The notes: a model not told the origin generated them from the letters alone. A stretch of 47,755 nucleotides of DNA from Nitrospirota bacterium (GCA_023481175.1 JAMCWM010000029.1:1-47755), one strand, 5' to 3'; shown: positions 1 to 8,172, counted from the stretch's first letter. Numbers and translations are program-made.

Positions 1-117
1 CCAAGCCGGATCGGGACTGGTTCAGGGGATTTCTCACAAGGTTTGCCGGCTTCTTCAGAGAGCCGACGGGTACGGGTATTCATTGGCAACGTCCAACAGA
101 AAGGAGAGCGCATTCCT

Positions 118-137
118 CCCCGGCATCGATGCCGGGG
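118..137. repeat. Perfect 20-bp palindrome upstream of the toxin-antitoxin pair
   Basis: The sequence CCCCGGCATCGATGCCGGGG is a perfect palindrome followed by TTT. It lies 19 bp before the antitoxin start. It could be the terminator of a gene left of the window, or an operator at which the antitoxin represses its own operon, as is common in type II systems. The sequence alone does not separate these two options. Confidence 0.6.
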
Positions 138-156
138 TTTCCATTGCGCGCAGAGG

Positions 157-486
157 ATGAAAACAATTCCTGCCACGGAAGCCAAAAACAGGTTCGGAGA
201 ACATTTCAACCTTGCCGATAATGAATCGTTGCTCATTGAAACGCGAGGTCTTCCGACCCATTTGGTGTTCAATGCCAAAACGGGCATCCGCCTTGTGCTG
301 GGCGCGTTCGCCGATGGGGCCATCAGCCGGGCCGAGGCGATGGATCTCCTCGGGTTCGAGTGGTACGGCGAACTTCTCGATGCCATGAGGGACAGCGGGA
401 TCGATCGGGGTGACGCCGTTCTGGATGCCAAAACCAGAGCAGACCTTGATCGGGCCATGCCCGTTATTGAAGGGGCTCTTTCCTGA
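157..486 (+). CDS. Antitoxin, Phd/UPF0175-like
   Basis: A 109-residue protein. The first ~45 residues resemble Phd/YefM antitoxins (an early ATEAKNRFGE stretch, then a short beta-strand region). The second half (about residues 50-80, AISRAEAMDLLGF) resembles the helix-turn-helix end of UPF0175 antitoxins. I chose the ATG at 157 because homology starts there; an in-frame extension to 43 exists but reads through the palindrome at 118-137 and looks non-coding. The stop overlaps the start of the next gene (TGATG at 484-488), the usual coupling of a toxin-antitoxin operon. Its likely role is to neutralise the PIN-type protein encoded downstream and bind the operator. Base composition is lower in GC than the EPS genes to the right. 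Confidence 0.65.
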   Translation: MKTIPATEAKNRFGEHFNLADNESLLIETRGLPTHLVFNAKTGIRLVLGAFADGAISRAEAMDLLGFEWYGELLDAMRDSGIDRGDAVLDAKTRADLDRAMPVIEGALS

Positions 487-1187
487 TGGCCCGGGCGATC
501 AATATCGTGATCCCGGATGCTGGTCCGCTCATTTCCTTGGCAAAAGGCGGACACTTGGATCTGCTGCTTCTTTTCAAACCGGAGGTCCGAATCCTCATCG
601 CCGATGCGGTGGCCCACGAAGTGACCCGGTTCGTCGACAAGTATCCCGATGCGGCCGTCATTGCCCGTTTTATCGCGGAGAATGCCTCACGGGTTCAGGT
701 CGAAAAGACAGAACTTGGCTCCACGCTCATTGCCGCAATGCAACTATGGGACACTTACCAAAGTGCGCCCCCGGAAAAGAAAATCCTTCTGGAAAATGTT
801 GCGGGATTAAAGCCGGAGAATCCTCCCCGCAACGGAGGCGAAGCCGCGATCCTTGGCCTGGCCCGCGAGATGACCTATGCGCACAAGGAGAACGTCATTC
901 TCGTTCTTTCCGAGGACCGCCGCTTTCTCTCGGCAGCCCTCGGCCTGACCCAAACGCATGTTCTCTCCACACGGGCTTTTCTCGAGGGTTTGTCGAGGCT
1001 TGGGAAAATCTCTCTCGAGGACGTCTGGTCGGACATCGTGACCAACCGGGCAGGAGTCAACTCCGATTCTGTCGACGAACGAGCCCCCGACGAAGTAACC
1101 AATTGGCATTCCTCCATCGATCCCAAGATCCAGACTCCCGAAAGATCCATAACGACAGGCTCGAAACACCCGGATGAAAAATCTTAG
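486..1187 (+). CDS. PIN-domain (DUF3368-like) toxin, putative ribonuclease
   Basis: A 233-residue protein. The visible acidic residues fit a PIN ribonuclease fold: Asp in the N-terminal PDAGPLISLAK motif, Glu in HEVTRF, Glu in NGGEAAILGLA and Asp in LSEDRRF. UPF0175 antitoxins are known partners of DUF3368 PIN toxins, and the upstream neighbour matches that. PIN toxins cleave RNA in the cytoplasm. The protein is longer than typical ~150-residue toxins: there is an insertion between the second and third motifs and a polar C-terminal tail of about 45 residues. The gene starts inside the stop codon of the antitoxin gene and ends 15 bp from the convergent regulator gene. It is unlikely to take part in EPS synthesis. 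Confidence 0.65.
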   Translation: MARAINIVIPDAGPLISLAKGGHLDLLLLFKPEVRILIADAVAHEVTRFVDKYPDAAVIARFIAENASRVQVEKTELGSTLIAAMQLWDTYQSAPPEKKILLENVAGLKPENPPRNGGEAAILGLAREMTYAHKENVILVLSEDRRFLSAALGLTQTHVLSTRAFLEGLSRLGKISLEDVWSDIVTNRAGVNSDSVDERAPDEVTNWHSSIDPKIQTPERSITTGSKHPDEKS

Positions 1188-1202
1188 GGCGGGAGAGGAT
1201 CG

Positions 1203-2747
1203 TCAGGCGAGGGGGGAGTCCTCCTCCCCTTTCGGAAGGGAGGTGAACTTTCCGGAGAGCTTGTGCTTCTTGATGAAGAGGTAGACCGAGGGCTTGGAGA
1301 TGTCGAGTTCGTAGGCGACGGCCGCCACGTTTCCGTTGTGCCGCACCAGGCTCTCCAGCACCACTTCCTTTTCGAAGATCTCCCGGATCTCCTTCAGGGT
1401 GGGCTTGGCCTGGGCGCTTTTCTCGAGGGGGAGCCCCACGTCCTCCTCCCGGATCTCGGGGCCGTCGGCGATGACCGCCGCCCGGTAGACGACGTTGTGG
1501 AGCTCCCGGGCGTTCCCCGGCCAGGCGTAGCTCTGGAGGGCCGCGGCGGCGGCCGCCCCGATGGACTTTTCCGGAAGCTTGTTGGCCTGGCAGATCTTCT
1601 TGAGGAAGTATTCCGCCATGGGCAGGATGTCTGAAATGCGGTTTCTGAGGGGGGGGATCTCGAGGGTGAGGCCGTTGATCCGGTAGAAGAGGTCCTCCCG
1701 GAACCGGCCCTTTTTGACCTCCTCCGACAGATTCCGGTTGGTGGCGCAGACCACCCGGGCCTCGAAGGGGAGTTCGCGGCTCGATCCGACCCGGGTGAAG
1801 GTCCGTTCCTGGAGAACCCGGAGGAGCTTGACCTGGAGGGCGGGAGAGAGCTCCCCGATCTCGTCCAGAAAGAGCGTGCCCTTTCCCGCCGCCTCGAGAT
1901 GGCCGGCGGCCTGGGCGACCGCCCCGGAGAAGGAGCCCTTCTCATGGCCGAAGAAGAGGCTCTCGGCCAGGTCCATGGGGATCGCCCCGCAGTTGACCGG
2001 CACGAAGGGGGCGGCGGGCCTGCCGCCCACCTCGTGGCAGAGCCGGGCGTACATCTCCTTTCCCACCCCCGTCTCCCCCAGGAGCAGGATGGGGAGCCCC
2101 GACGGCGCCACCATCCGGAGCTTTCTGACGATCTCCCCGATCTCGGGGCTCCGGCTGGGGAAGAACCAGTCCGGAAAGGCGACGGGTTCCTCCTTTTCGG
2201 CCTTCTCGCCCCCGTCCATGGCGTCGGAGAACCAGTCGATCATCCCGTCGAAGAACTCGGCCGGGGCGAACTCGATGAAGGAAGACCAGCTGTTCCGGAG
2301 GAGGCGCTCCACGACCTGGTTGTCGAGGGAGAACGATTCCTTGGGGAATTCGGCGGCGGTTCCGGAGGGGGTGGGGCCCAGGAAGGGGGAGGGCTGGTTG
2401 ATCTCGAGCATCTTCGTGACCACGGGATGGTCGGGGGCGAAGCGGAGGAGGAACTCGGCGAAGCGGCGGAGGTTTTCCCGCTCGATCCAGTTGAAGTGGA
2501 TGGCGAAGCCGGCCTCGTCCTTCCGGGCCATGAGCCCCCAGGTCTCGACCGGCGCGATCCCGCTGATCCGGCGGTCTTCGTCCCCGTCGATCCTGAGCCG
2601 CACCCACCCGGAGAAATCGACCTTCCGGGCCGGCTCGATGAAGCATCCGGTGAGGGAGAGGTTCCTGAGGATTCCCTTCCGGAACCCGCCGGTCGGACCC
2701 CGGAAGAGAACCGCGACATCCAGCGGCAAACGGTCGTATCGTCTCAT
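1203..2747 (-). CDS. PilZ-domain sigma-54 activator (PilZ-AAA+-Fis HTH)
   Basis: A 514-residue enhancer-binding protein. Residues 2-34 carry the complete c-di-GMP signature of PilZ domains: RxxxR at 2-6 and NxSxxG at 29-34. A variable middle is followed by a sigma-54 AAA+ domain with Walker A GETGVGKE (224-231), a GAFTGA loop altered to GSFSGA near residue 270, and Walker B LFLDEIGEL. The C terminus is a Fis-type helix-turn-helix (NGNVAAVAYELDISKPSVY). There is no receiver domain, so c-di-GMP would replace phosphorylation as the signal. The start at 2747 follows AAGGGAAGGA; the frame stays open far upstream over glf, but that part is an antisense shadow. It is divergent from glf and has its own sigma-70-like promoter. 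By inference it activates the sigma-54 promoters of this locus. Confidence 0.88.
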   Translation of the reverse strand: MRRYDRLPLDVAVLFRGPTGGFRKGILRNLSLTGCFIEPARKVDFSGWVRLRIDGDEDRRISGIAPVETWGLMARKDEAGFAIHFNWIERENLRRFAEFLLRFAPDHPVVTKMLEINQPSPFLGPTPSGTAAEFPKESFSLDNQVVERLLRNSWSSFIEFAPAEFFDGMIDWFSDAMDGGEKAEKEEPVAFPDWFFPSRSPEIGEIVRKLRMVAPSGLPILLLGETGVGKEMYARLCHEVGGRPAAPFVPVNCGAIPMDLAESLFFGHEKGSFSGAVAQAAGHLEAAGKGTLFLDEIGELSPALQVKLLRVLQERTFTRVGSSRELPFEARVVCATNRNLSEEVKKGRFREDLFYRINGLTLEIPPLRNRISDILPMAEYFLKKICQANKLPEKSIGAAAAAALQSYAWPGNARELHNVVYRAAVIADGPEIREEDVGLPLEKSAQAKPTLKEIREIFEKEVVLESLVRHNGNVAAVAYELDISKPSVYLFIKKHKLSGKFTSLPKGEEDSPLA

Positions 2748-2829
2748 GGGTTCTTGTGCATCCTTCCCTTTCCGCCGCTCCGTCCCGGACTGCGGCGCCT
2801 CGCGTGTTGTCGGAGCTTTGAAGAGATCA

Positions 2830-2858
2830 TTATATAAAGTTGATTCGATAATATCCAG
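2830..2858 (-). promoter_or_regulatory. Sigma-70-type promoter for the PilZ activator gene
   Basis: Read on the minus strand, TATAAT (2835-2830) is preceded by TGGATA (2858-2853) at a 17-bp spacing. It lies in an AT-rich patch of an otherwise GC-rich region, about 80 bp before the start at 2747. A constitutive promoter would suit an activator that itself acts on sigma-54 promoters. Confidence 0.55.
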
Positions 2859-2899
2859 ATAATTTCTCTCTCGGCCGGCCCCGGAGGGGATGCGAAATC

Positions 2900-2915
2900 T
2901 GGCCCGGATCTTGCG
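2900..2915 (+). promoter_or_regulatory. Sigma-54 -24/-12 promoter before glf
   Basis: TGGCCCGGATCTTGCG: GG at 2901-2902 and GC at 2913-2914 with exactly 10 bp between, TGGC and TTGC both intact. It lies 82 bp before the glf ATG. The match is weaker at the fifth base (C for A) than in the other sites of the window. Confidence 0.6.
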
Positions 2916-2996
2916 TATTTTCTTCTCTGTCTTTTTGGGAAATTCCGGATCCGGTCTTCCGGATTCCGGGGAAAAAAACACCCTTGGGGAGAAACG

Positions 2997-4097
2997 ATGG
3001 CGGTCGACGTACTGGTGGTGGGGGCGGGGTTCGCGGGATCGGTGGTGGCGGAGCGGATGGCGGCGGCGGGCCGGACTGTGCTGGTGATGGACCGGAGGGA
3101 GCACATCGGGGGAAACGCCTACGACTGCCCGGACAGCCGGGGGATCCTGATCCACCGGTACGGGCCCCACATCTTCCACACCAATTCGAAGGAGGTCTTC
3201 GACTACCTCTCGCGCTTCACCGTGTGGCGCCCCTACGAGCACCGGGTCCTTTCGCAGGTGGAGGGACAGCTTCTGCCGATCCCCATCAATCTCGACACGG
3301 TGAACCGGCTCTACGGACTCTCCCTCGACGAGGAGGGACTTGCGGCCTACTTCGAGAAGGTGCGGGATCCCCGGTCCGAAATCAGGACGAGCGAGGACGT
3401 GATCGTGAACACCGTGGGATGGGACCTCTACAAAAAGTTCTACCAGGGCTATACCCGCAAGCAGTGGGGACTCGACCCCTCCGAGCTCTTCGCCTCCGTG
3501 GCCTCCCGGGTTCCGGTGCGGACGAACCGGGACGACCGGTACTTCACCGACACCTACCAGGCGATGCCGGCGGAGGGATACACGGCGATGTTCGCCCGGA
3601 TGCTGGAGAGCCCGAAGATCACCCTGGCGCTGGGGGAGGACTTCCGGGACGAGAGGGGAAAAATCGGAGCCCGGCACATCGTCTATACGGGATCCGTCGA
3701 CGAGTATTTCGACTGCTGCTACGGCAAGCTCCCCTACCGGAGCCTCTCCTTCGAGCACGAGCAGCTTCCGGGGGTCAGACAATACCAGCCGGTGGGGACG
3801 GTGAACTATCCCAACGACCACGCCTTTACCCGGATCACGGAGTTCAAGCATCTGACGGGCCAGGAGCATCCCGACACGGCGATCGTCCGGGAATACCCCC
3901 AGGCTACGGGGGATCCCTACTATCCGATTCCCAGACCGGAAAACGAGGCCCTGTACAAGAAATACCGGGAGCTTGCGGAGAGTGAAAAAGGGGTGAGCTT
4001 CGTCGGGCGTCTCGCCCAGTACCGGTACTACAACATGGACCAGGTGGTGGGGGCGGCGCTGTCGGCGGCCCGGGGGATCCTGGAGGGGATCGCCTGA
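2997..4097 (+). CDS. glf: UDP-galactopyranose mutase
   Basis: A 366-residue flavoprotein of normal family length. It interconverts UDP-galactopyranose and UDP-galactofuranose in the cytoplasm and so supplies galactofuranose donors. The dinucleotide-binding motif VVGAGFAGSVVAE is at residues 7-19, followed by the typical RREHIGGNAYD and the GPHIFHT segment. YTRKQWG and the C-terminal RLAQYRYYNMDQVV are also characteristic. The ATG at 2997 has GGGGAGA just upstream. It is transcribed rightwards from the putative sigma-54 promoter at 2900 and is divergent from the PilZ activator. A GlfT-like galactofuranosyltransferase is encoded nearby on the other strand (4727-5737), which supports galactofuranose as a component of the polymer. 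Confidence 0.95.
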   Translation: MAVDVLVVGAGFAGSVVAERMAAAGRTVLVMDRREHIGGNAYDCPDSRGILIHRYGPHIFHTNSKEVFDYLSRFTVWRPYEHRVLSQVEGQLLPIPINLDTVNRLYGLSLDEEGLAAYFEKVRDPRSEIRTSEDVIVNTVGWDLYKKFYQGYTRKQWGLDPSELFASVASRVPVRTNRDDRYFTDTYQAMPAEGYTAMFARMLESPKITLALGEDFRDERGKIGARHIVYTGSVDEYFDCCYGKLPYRSLSFEHEQLPGVRQYQPVGTVNYPNDHAFTRITEFKHLTGQEHPDTAIVREYPQATGDPYYPIPRPENEALYKKYRELAESEKGVSFVGRLAQYRYYNMDQVVGAALSAARGILEGIA

Positions 4098-4140
4098 CCG
4101 GACAGGGCGGGCGCGATTCCCGGGGAACAGGAGGCACGAG

Positions 4141-4359
4141 ATGGCATGGGCACAGAGACCCGAGGAAGTAAACGACGCGCCGGTCCTGGAAAGGTTTCTG
4201 CTTGTCATGACCCGAAAACCCGAAAAACGCTTCGGGGACGAGGGTCCGGCGGAGAGTGTGGTCCGGCGAACCCCGCTCCCCCGTCCTGGCGGCGTTCTCC
4301 CGGGTCATGTCGCCGTCCTGCCCCGGGGAGGGCCGTCGAGGGAATCGACGTTGACGTGA
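4141..4359 (+). CDS. Possible small protein downstream of glf, unknown
   Basis: A 72-codon frame beginning 43 bp after glf. The only real support is a strong ribosome-binding site, AGGAGG six bases before the ATG. The product has no recognised domain, no signal peptide and no membrane segment, and its second half is rich in Pro, Arg and Gly, which is typical of chance frames in GC-rich DNA. It ends just before the hairpin at 4363-4410. Confidence 0.25.
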   Translation: MAWAQRPEEVNDAPVLERFLLVMTRKPEKRFGDEGPAESVVRRTPLPRPGGVLPGHVAVLPRGGPSRESTLT

Positions 4360-4362
4360 CTT

Positions 4363-4410
4363 CTATCGGGCCAGAGGAAAAACGGGCCCGAAAACGAGGC
4401 CGATAGTTTT
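4363..4410 (+). terminator. Probable terminator after glf
   Basis: An inverted repeat pairs CTATCGGGCC (4363-4372) with GGCCGATAG (4398-4406), with one bulged G, followed by TTTT. The loop is long (25 bases), so the structure is not ideal. It lies between the rightward glf and the leftward antitoxin gene, where a terminator is expected. Confidence 0.45.
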
Positions 4411-4449
4411 CCTGGAGGATCGTCCCGGCCTCTTATCTTTTCCCCTGAC

Positions 4450-4665
4450 TCATCCTTCTCCGGGGGTTCTGTCTCCGTGACGCAACTCTTCCGCTGTCAG
4501 GTCGAATTCCAGGGACCCAGCCATCGACTGAATCCGCCTCACTTTTATCCGGCGGATTTCTTCCTTGATCGCCTTCAAGACGGCTTCGGTTTTACTTCTG
4601 GCATCAAGAAGACGCATAAGTTCGTCCAGAAGGTCGTCTGGCAATGTCATGGTTGTTTTAGACAT
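4450..4665 (-). CDS. Orphan VapB-like antitoxin
   Basis: A 71-residue protein that looks like a ribbon-helix-helix VapB antitoxin: a short strand (TTMTLPDDLLDEL) followed by the typical SKTEAVLKAIKEEI helix, then a C-terminal tail that would normally bind a VapC ribonuclease. AAAGGGG stands six bases before the start. No PIN-domain partner follows: the DNA downstream, to the end of glf, holds only the glf terminator and an unconvincing small frame. It is therefore either a solitary antitoxin or the remnant of a broken VapBC pair. It lies 61 bp downstream of the GlfT-like gene, on the same strand. Confidence 0.7.
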   Translation of the reverse strand: MSKTTMTLPDDLLDELMRLLDARSKTEAVLKAIKEEIRRIKVRRIQSMAGSLEFDLTAEELRHGDRTPGEG

Positions 4666-4726
4666 GGTTATCCCCTTTGCCAGGATTCAAACGGGGCTGA
4701 ACCTGAAGGTCTTAGACGAGTTGAGT

Positions 4727-5737
4727 TCAGAGTCCCTTTCCGAAACGTCCCGTCATCCCGTCTCTGACTCCCCTGAAAAGACAGCGGAATCCCTGGATCT
4801 TCCTGTCCCGGTTCTGGAGAATGTTGAGGGCGTAGTCGAAAAACTTGACTCCGAGAAAAAAGGTCCGTGTCCAGCGATGTTCCGGAACCAGGCGGTTGAA
4901 GGTCTCCCGGAAAAGGAAGGCGTTCCTCATGCCGTAGTAGAGGCTCCGGTCGGAAATGGGGGCATAGCCTGTGGGGGCGTCGGCCTTCTTGTTGACCCGG
5001 GGATCCCGAAGGTAGAGGACGGGGGTATGGAAGTGGGCCATGAAGCCGTAGAGGGAATCGTCCATCCCGATAAAGAACCGTTTGTCGGGATAGCCGATCG
5101 CGTCCACGATGCTCCGGTGGACCAGCATTCCCTCGAAACAGCCGGTGTTGGTGGTGCAGAAGGCGAACCCCTTCCGGAAGGAGGGGTCGTCCTGGAAGAT
5201 CCTCTGTCCCGTCCGGAGGTCGTAGTACCCTTCCCAGGCGTGGGCCACGTCGTTCCGGAGATATTTGCGGGGATGGAGGCACCGGGAAATTCCGGAAAAG
5301 GAGAGCATGCCGGCCAGGCATTCCGGATCGGGCTCGATGTCGTCGTCCATGAGCCAGATCCAGTCGGCCCCTTCGAGGTAGGCCCGTTTGAGTCCCTCGT
5401 GGAATCCCCCCGCTCCTCCCGTGTTCTCGTGCATTCGGAGAAAAAGGACGGGGATGCCCCCCATGACCTTGGGGTGGCTCAGGAATTCCTGGACCGACGA
5501 GGGATTTTTCTGGGGGAGACTCTCCAGAAGCCCCTGTTCGTGGAGAAGACGGGGGGTTCCGTCGGTCGAGGCGTTGTCCACCAGGACCAGACCGTCGACG
5601 GGACGGCTCTGTCGGGCCAGTCCCGCAAGACACTCGAGGAGGAGATCCTTTCTGTTGTAGGTCACCACGACGGCGACCACCGAGTCTCCGTCCCCGTCCG
5701 GACTGAGAAAAAGTCCGGGATTCTTTCCCGATGGCAT
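4727..5737 (-). CDS. GT2 glycosyltransferase, GlfT2-like (galactofuranosyltransferase candidate)
   Basis: A 336-residue GT-A enzyme. The N-terminal nucleotide-binding strand (VVAVVVTYNRKDLL, about residues 20-33) is followed by VDNASTDGT, the NTGGAGGFHEGL segment typical of GlfT/rhamnosyltransferase-like GT2 proteins, and the metal-binding motif DDDIEPDPE. A downstream FFIGMDDSLYGFM segment is also GlfT-like, with an acidic pair expected to hold the catalytic base. AGGAGAG precedes the start at 5737. The proximity of glf suggests that UDP-galactofuranose is the donor; the specificity is inferred. No membrane segment is evident, so it would act at the inner face of the membrane on a lipid-linked acceptor. 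It is divergent from prsK. Confidence 0.82.
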   Translation of the reverse strand: MPSGKNPGLFLSPDGDGDSVVAVVVTYNRKDLLLECLAGLARQSRPVDGLVLVDNASTDGTPRLLHEQGLLESLPQKNPSSVQEFLSHPKVMGGIPVLFLRMHENTGGAGGFHEGLKRAYLEGADWIWLMDDDIEPDPECLAGMLSFSGISRCLHPRKYLRNDVAHAWEGYYDLRTGQRIFQDDPSFRKGFAFCTTNTGCFEGMLVHRSIVDAIGYPDKRFFIGMDDSLYGFMAHFHTPVLYLRDPRVNKKADAPTGYAPISDRSLYYGMRNAFLFRETFNRLVPEHRWTRTFFLGVKFFDYALNILQNRDRKIQGFRCLFRGVRDGMTGRFGKGL

Positions 5738-5907
5738 CTCTGTCTCTCCTGTCGCTTTTGGGATCCTCTCGCCCCCTCTTATCTTCCATTCCTTATGGGT
5801 TTGTCCTATTCTCTACGAAACGGGGACAGGTTGCGAGCCCCCCGGGTCAAGATCCCTTTTCCGAAAGTTCCAGAAAGGAGGGACGGGGAGACGTCGTCCC
5901 CGGCCGG

Positions 5908-8034
5908 ATGAAGATCCATACCCTGCTGCCGGTGCTCTCGATTGCGATGACAGTCCTGACGATCGCCGTCACTGCCCTGGTGCGCCGGCGCTCCGCATCG
6001 ACGATCGCCGTCCTTCTTGTGCTGGCGGCAATTCTCTTTCCGACGGTTGCCGATCTCTTTGCCCTCCATCTCCGGGAAATCCGCCGGATCGCCCTCGACA
6101 TGCGGGTCGGCTTCGCGGGGGAGTACGCCGGAGCCTTTGCCGTCCTGCTTTTTTCCGTCCTCTACGGCCGGAAGGACCCGAAGAAAGAGCTCAAAAAAAG
6201 CGCTCCCCTGCTGTCCCTTGTGGCCATCGGCTCCCTTTTCGTCTCGGATCTTCTCCTGACCGAGCCCGGCTTCGTCCGGCTTCTTGTCGTGCCGCCGAGC
6301 CAGCTTCTCCTGATCGGAAACGCCGGACTGTCCACCTCCAGCTTCTTTCTGGCCGGGATCTTTCTCCTGGCCTTTTTCCAGATGGCCAAGACCTACACCT
6401 CCGCCTCCGCCATGGAACGCTGGAACCTCAAATACCCGATGATCGGGGTCGCCCTCTGGGCCTTTTCCGTGCTGGTCATCCACGGCTATCTGGTGGTCAA
6501 CAACGGCTTCGACCGGTCCTTCCTCTACCTGGGGGAGGTGGGCCTTCTTCTGACCGATGGCTTTTTCCTTTATGCCTATCTGGTCCAGCGCCCCAAGGAC
6601 GTGGCCCTGGCCCTGTCCCGCCAGGCGATCAACCGGTCGGTCCTCCTTCTGCTGGGCGGGGTCGGTCTCGTCCTTTTGGCGGGGGTGGGCAATGCCCTGG
6701 GGGTGTTGGGACCGGTCTGGGGTCGTCTCTCCTTCGGCCTCACGCTGGTCCTGGGGGTGGGGGCCTTCGTGGTGGTCTTTTCCTCGGATCGCCTCCGCCG
6801 GGAGTTCGAGGAGTTCCTGGGAATCCACCTCTATTCCAACCGGTACGACTACCGCCAGGCCTGGATGACGCTGACCCGTGCCCTGGCCGAGTCGGGGAGG
6901 CCGGAAGACCTGCTTCCGGTCCTCATGGAGCAGACCCGGGAGATCACGCTGGCCCAGAGCGTGACCTACGCCACTCTGGACGAGGGAAGCGCAACCCTGG
7001 CCCTTGTGGAGACCCTCGGATGGTCGGCTCCGAAGGACAGTCGCCGCATGGCCCTCTCTCCGGGACTCCTGGCGCTTCTCTCCGACGGCCTTCCCCGCCA
7101 TGGGGAGAGGGCTGGCAAGGACGGGGAGCCGGGACTTCCCGCGCTCTTCCGGAGGATGAACGCCACATGGCTCCTGCCGCTGGTCTTCCGCAAGCGCTTC
7201 ATCGGGATCCTGGGGCTCGGGACGAAGGACCAGCCGCTCTCCCTCCTGGAGGACCGCCTTTTCTACCAGGCCCTCTCCGTCCAGTGGACAAATCTTTTGG
7301 TCGGCGCCTCGCTGGCCCGGGAAACGGCGGAGAAGCGGGAGATCGAGCTCCTCTCCGGCCTCCGGGCCTTTACATTCCACGATCTCAAGAACGCCGGCGG
7401 GGCTCTCAAGCTTCTCTCCCATAACGCCAAGAGAAATATGGACGATCCGGAGTTCCGGGAGGAGCTTCTCTTTTGCCTCGAAAACATCTCCGGACAGATC
7501 GAGTCCTCCCTCGAGGGACTCCTCTCCCCCTACAACCAGGACTTTACGGGCCTTTCCGACTTTCCGCCCGCCGCCCGGATCCGGGAAGTGGTGCGGGGGC
7601 TGGGATGGGAGAGTCCCTCCTCTGTGGCACTCACGGTCTCCCCCGGCGGGGAGACCCCGGTCCGGGGGAATCCCCGGGCCTTCGACACCACCCTCCGGAA
7701 CCTTCTGATCAACGCCCGGGAGATCCTGGAGGGCCGGGGAGAGGCCGGGGAGATCCGGGTCTTCGTCCGGGAGGACGAGGAGAGTCTTTCGGTGGTGGTC
7801 TCCGACAACGGACCGGGAATGTCCCGCGAGTTCATCGAGACCCGACTCTTCCGCCCCTTCCAGACGACGAAAAAAAAGGGATCGGGCCTGGGACTCTTCA
7901 GCTGCAAGATTCTTCTGGAGCAGAGCGGGGGGCGGATCGGGGTCTCTTCCCGGGAAGGCGAAGGCGCCGAGTTCTGGATCACCTACCCGAAAGCGTCGAG
8001 GGACCTCTCCCGGGAGAGCGTCAAGGTGGAATGA
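5908..8034 (+). CDS. prsK: PEP-CTERM/exosortase-system histidine kinase PrsK
   Basis: A 708-residue membrane sensor kinase. About eight to ten hydrophobic segments fill the first ~300 residues, then comes a GAF-like region (about 320-470), the phosphoacceptor motif HDLKN (His491), and an ATPase domain with LRNLLINA, DNGPGMS (from 633), FQTTKKKGSGLGL and a final GAEFWITYP. The long membrane module, GAF domain and HDLKN motif are the hallmarks of PrsK, which in exosortase A systems phosphorylates PrsR. The ATG at 5908 begins the first membrane segment; its ribosome-binding site is poor. Unlike the usual adjacent prsK-prsR arrangement, its presumed partner is 35 kb away at 42909. No sigma-54 site is visible upstream. 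Confidence 0.88.
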   Translation: MKIHTLLPVLSIAMTVLTIAVTALVRRRSASTIAVLLVLAAILFPTVADLFALHLREIRRIALDMRVGFAGEYAGAFAVLLFSVLYGRKDPKKELKKSAPLLSLVAIGSLFVSDLLLTEPGFVRLLVVPPSQLLLIGNAGLSTSSFFLAGIFLLAFFQMAKTYTSASAMERWNLKYPMIGVALWAFSVLVIHGYLVVNNGFDRSFLYLGEVGLLLTDGFFLYAYLVQRPKDVALALSRQAINRSVLLLLGGVGLVLLAGVGNALGVLGPVWGRLSFGLTLVLGVGAFVVVFSSDRLRREFEEFLGIHLYSNRYDYRQAWMTLTRALAESGRPEDLLPVLMEQTREITLAQSVTYATLDEGSATLALVETLGWSAPKDSRRMALSPGLLALLSDGLPRHGERAGKDGEPGLPALFRRMNATWLLPLVFRKRFIGILGLGTKDQPLSLLEDRLFYQALSVQWTNLLVGASLARETAEKREIELLSGLRAFTFHDLKNAGGALKLLSHNAKRNMDDPEFREELLFCLENISGQIESSLEGLLSPYNQDFTGLSDFPPAARIREVVRGLGWESPSSVALTVSPGGETPVRGNPRAFDTTLRNLLINAREILEGRGEAGEIRVFVREDEESLSVVVSDNGPGMSREFIETRLFRPFQTTKKKGSGLGLFSCKILLEQSGGRIGVSSREGEGAEFWITYPKASRDLSRESVKVE

Positions 8035-8172
8035 GGGGGGGGTTCTGCAGGGGCATCCATTTGATTTCCCCTTCCTCTCAGAAGCGTAACCGCCTGTTTC
8101 GTTATGCAGGCTATTTCGGGATCAGGAATCACGGCTCGGAGCTTCCGGGAGCCTAAGTCATTCGCGAATATT

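Noticed and set aside
2748-4208. Upstream extension of the minus-strand activator frame to 1001 codons
   Set aside because: It runs antisense over glf, has no domain and is low in complexity; the PilZ domain begins at 2747 behind a ribosome-binding site.
5806-7422. Long minus-strand frame antisense to prsK
   Set aside because: Product is Gly/Glu/Gln-rich with no domain; it is the expected mirror of a GC-rich coding strand.
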